From: an uncultured Gammaproteobacteria bacterium
Lineage (GTDB): Bacteria > Pseudomonadota > Gammaproteobacteria > Ga0077536
DNA length: 6,496 nucleotides
Assembly: GCA_903866355.1 (NCBI GenBank)
Contig: CAIPNE010000442.1
Span: 1-6,496 of the forward strand
Direction: 5' to 3'
Shown piece by piece: positions 6,363-6,496 of this stretch (position 1 is its first letter; every line of letters starts with the position of its first letter). The translations under genes were made by a program, and so were the position numbers. The notes beneath the pieces were generated by a model. It was not told the origin of the DNA. It saw only the letters and a program-made list of their open reading frames with translations, and ran no database searches.

Positions 6363-6496
6363 ATGAACAATGGCATCCGGATGCTGGCCCAGCAGTGGCG
6401 GGCAGATGGCCGCTACACGCGTGCCGTGCCCGACAGTGACCCGCGCGCACGGCTGATGGATAGCTTGAAATACGGTCCCGCGTGTGGAGTCCTCGC
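6363..6496 (+). CDS. Possible start of an unidentified gene, cut by window edge
   Basis: A frame beginning with ATG at 6363 stays open to the edge, giving 44 residues that start MNNGIRMLAQQWRADGR and include SDPRARLMDSLKYGP. I do not recognise it. The upstream GGTGG (6355-6359) is a poor ribosome-binding sequence, and in GC-rich DNA a 44-codon open frame is weak evidence. Minus-strand frames here are also open, and one, entering from the edge, ends in a TAG at 6415-6413, so a convergent gene tail is an alternative. Confidence 0.22.
   Translation, partial: MNNGIRMLAQQWRADGRYTRAVPDSDPRARLMDSLKYGPACGVL

Noticed and set aside
5754..6494. Long open minus-strand frame opposite the oxidoreductase gene and running to the right edge
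   Set aside because: Most of it lies antisense to a well-supported gene, and its proline- and alanine-rich translation looks like a GC-rich shadow frame.

Overview
The window is moderately GC-rich bacterial DNA. It holds one minus-strand operon of three genes, one divergent plus-strand gene, and a short unassigned stretch at the right edge. Protein sequences and Shine-Dalgarno-type starts point to a Pseudomonadota genome, possibly a gammaproteobacterium. That placement is inferred from general character, not from a marker gene.

The minus-strand operon is read from about 5.0 kb down to base 1. It encodes a HyuB/oxoprolinase-B type large subunit (4955-2715), a small cysteine-containing acetone carboxylase gamma-type subunit (2711-2133), and a HyuA/oxoprolinase-A type ATP-binding subunit (2061 to base 1, cut by the window edge). 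This trio is the subunit set of acetone carboxylase (AcxB alpha, AcxC gamma, AcxA beta), which joins a ketone and bicarbonate to give a beta-keto acid at the expense of ATP. The gamma-type subunit and an H-x2-D-x21-H metal triad in the HyuB protein separate it from ordinary hydantoinases and 5-oxoprolinases. The gene order here is B-gamma-A, whereas the well-known Xanthobacter operon is acxA-acxB-acxC, so the substrate may be a ketone other than acetone.

Region 4956-5192 is a divergent intergenic control region. It has a candidate sigma-70 promoter for the carboxylase operon and an inverted repeat, TGCTCG-CAC-CGAGCA, that could be an operator. To its right, 5193-6215 encodes a luciferase-like (LLM class) flavin-dependent oxidoreductase of 340 residues, followed by a strong 12-bp hairpin. 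The last 240 bases hold no gene that can be assigned with confidence.

The divergent pairing suggests that the monooxygenase and the carboxylase act on the same class of compound: one would make or cleave a carbonyl compound and the other would carboxylate it so that it can enter central metabolism as an acyl-CoA precursor. This is inference. No regulator, CoA ligase or transferase, thiolase, transporter or flavin reductase is visible in the window. No RNA genes, CRISPR arrays or mobile elements were seen.
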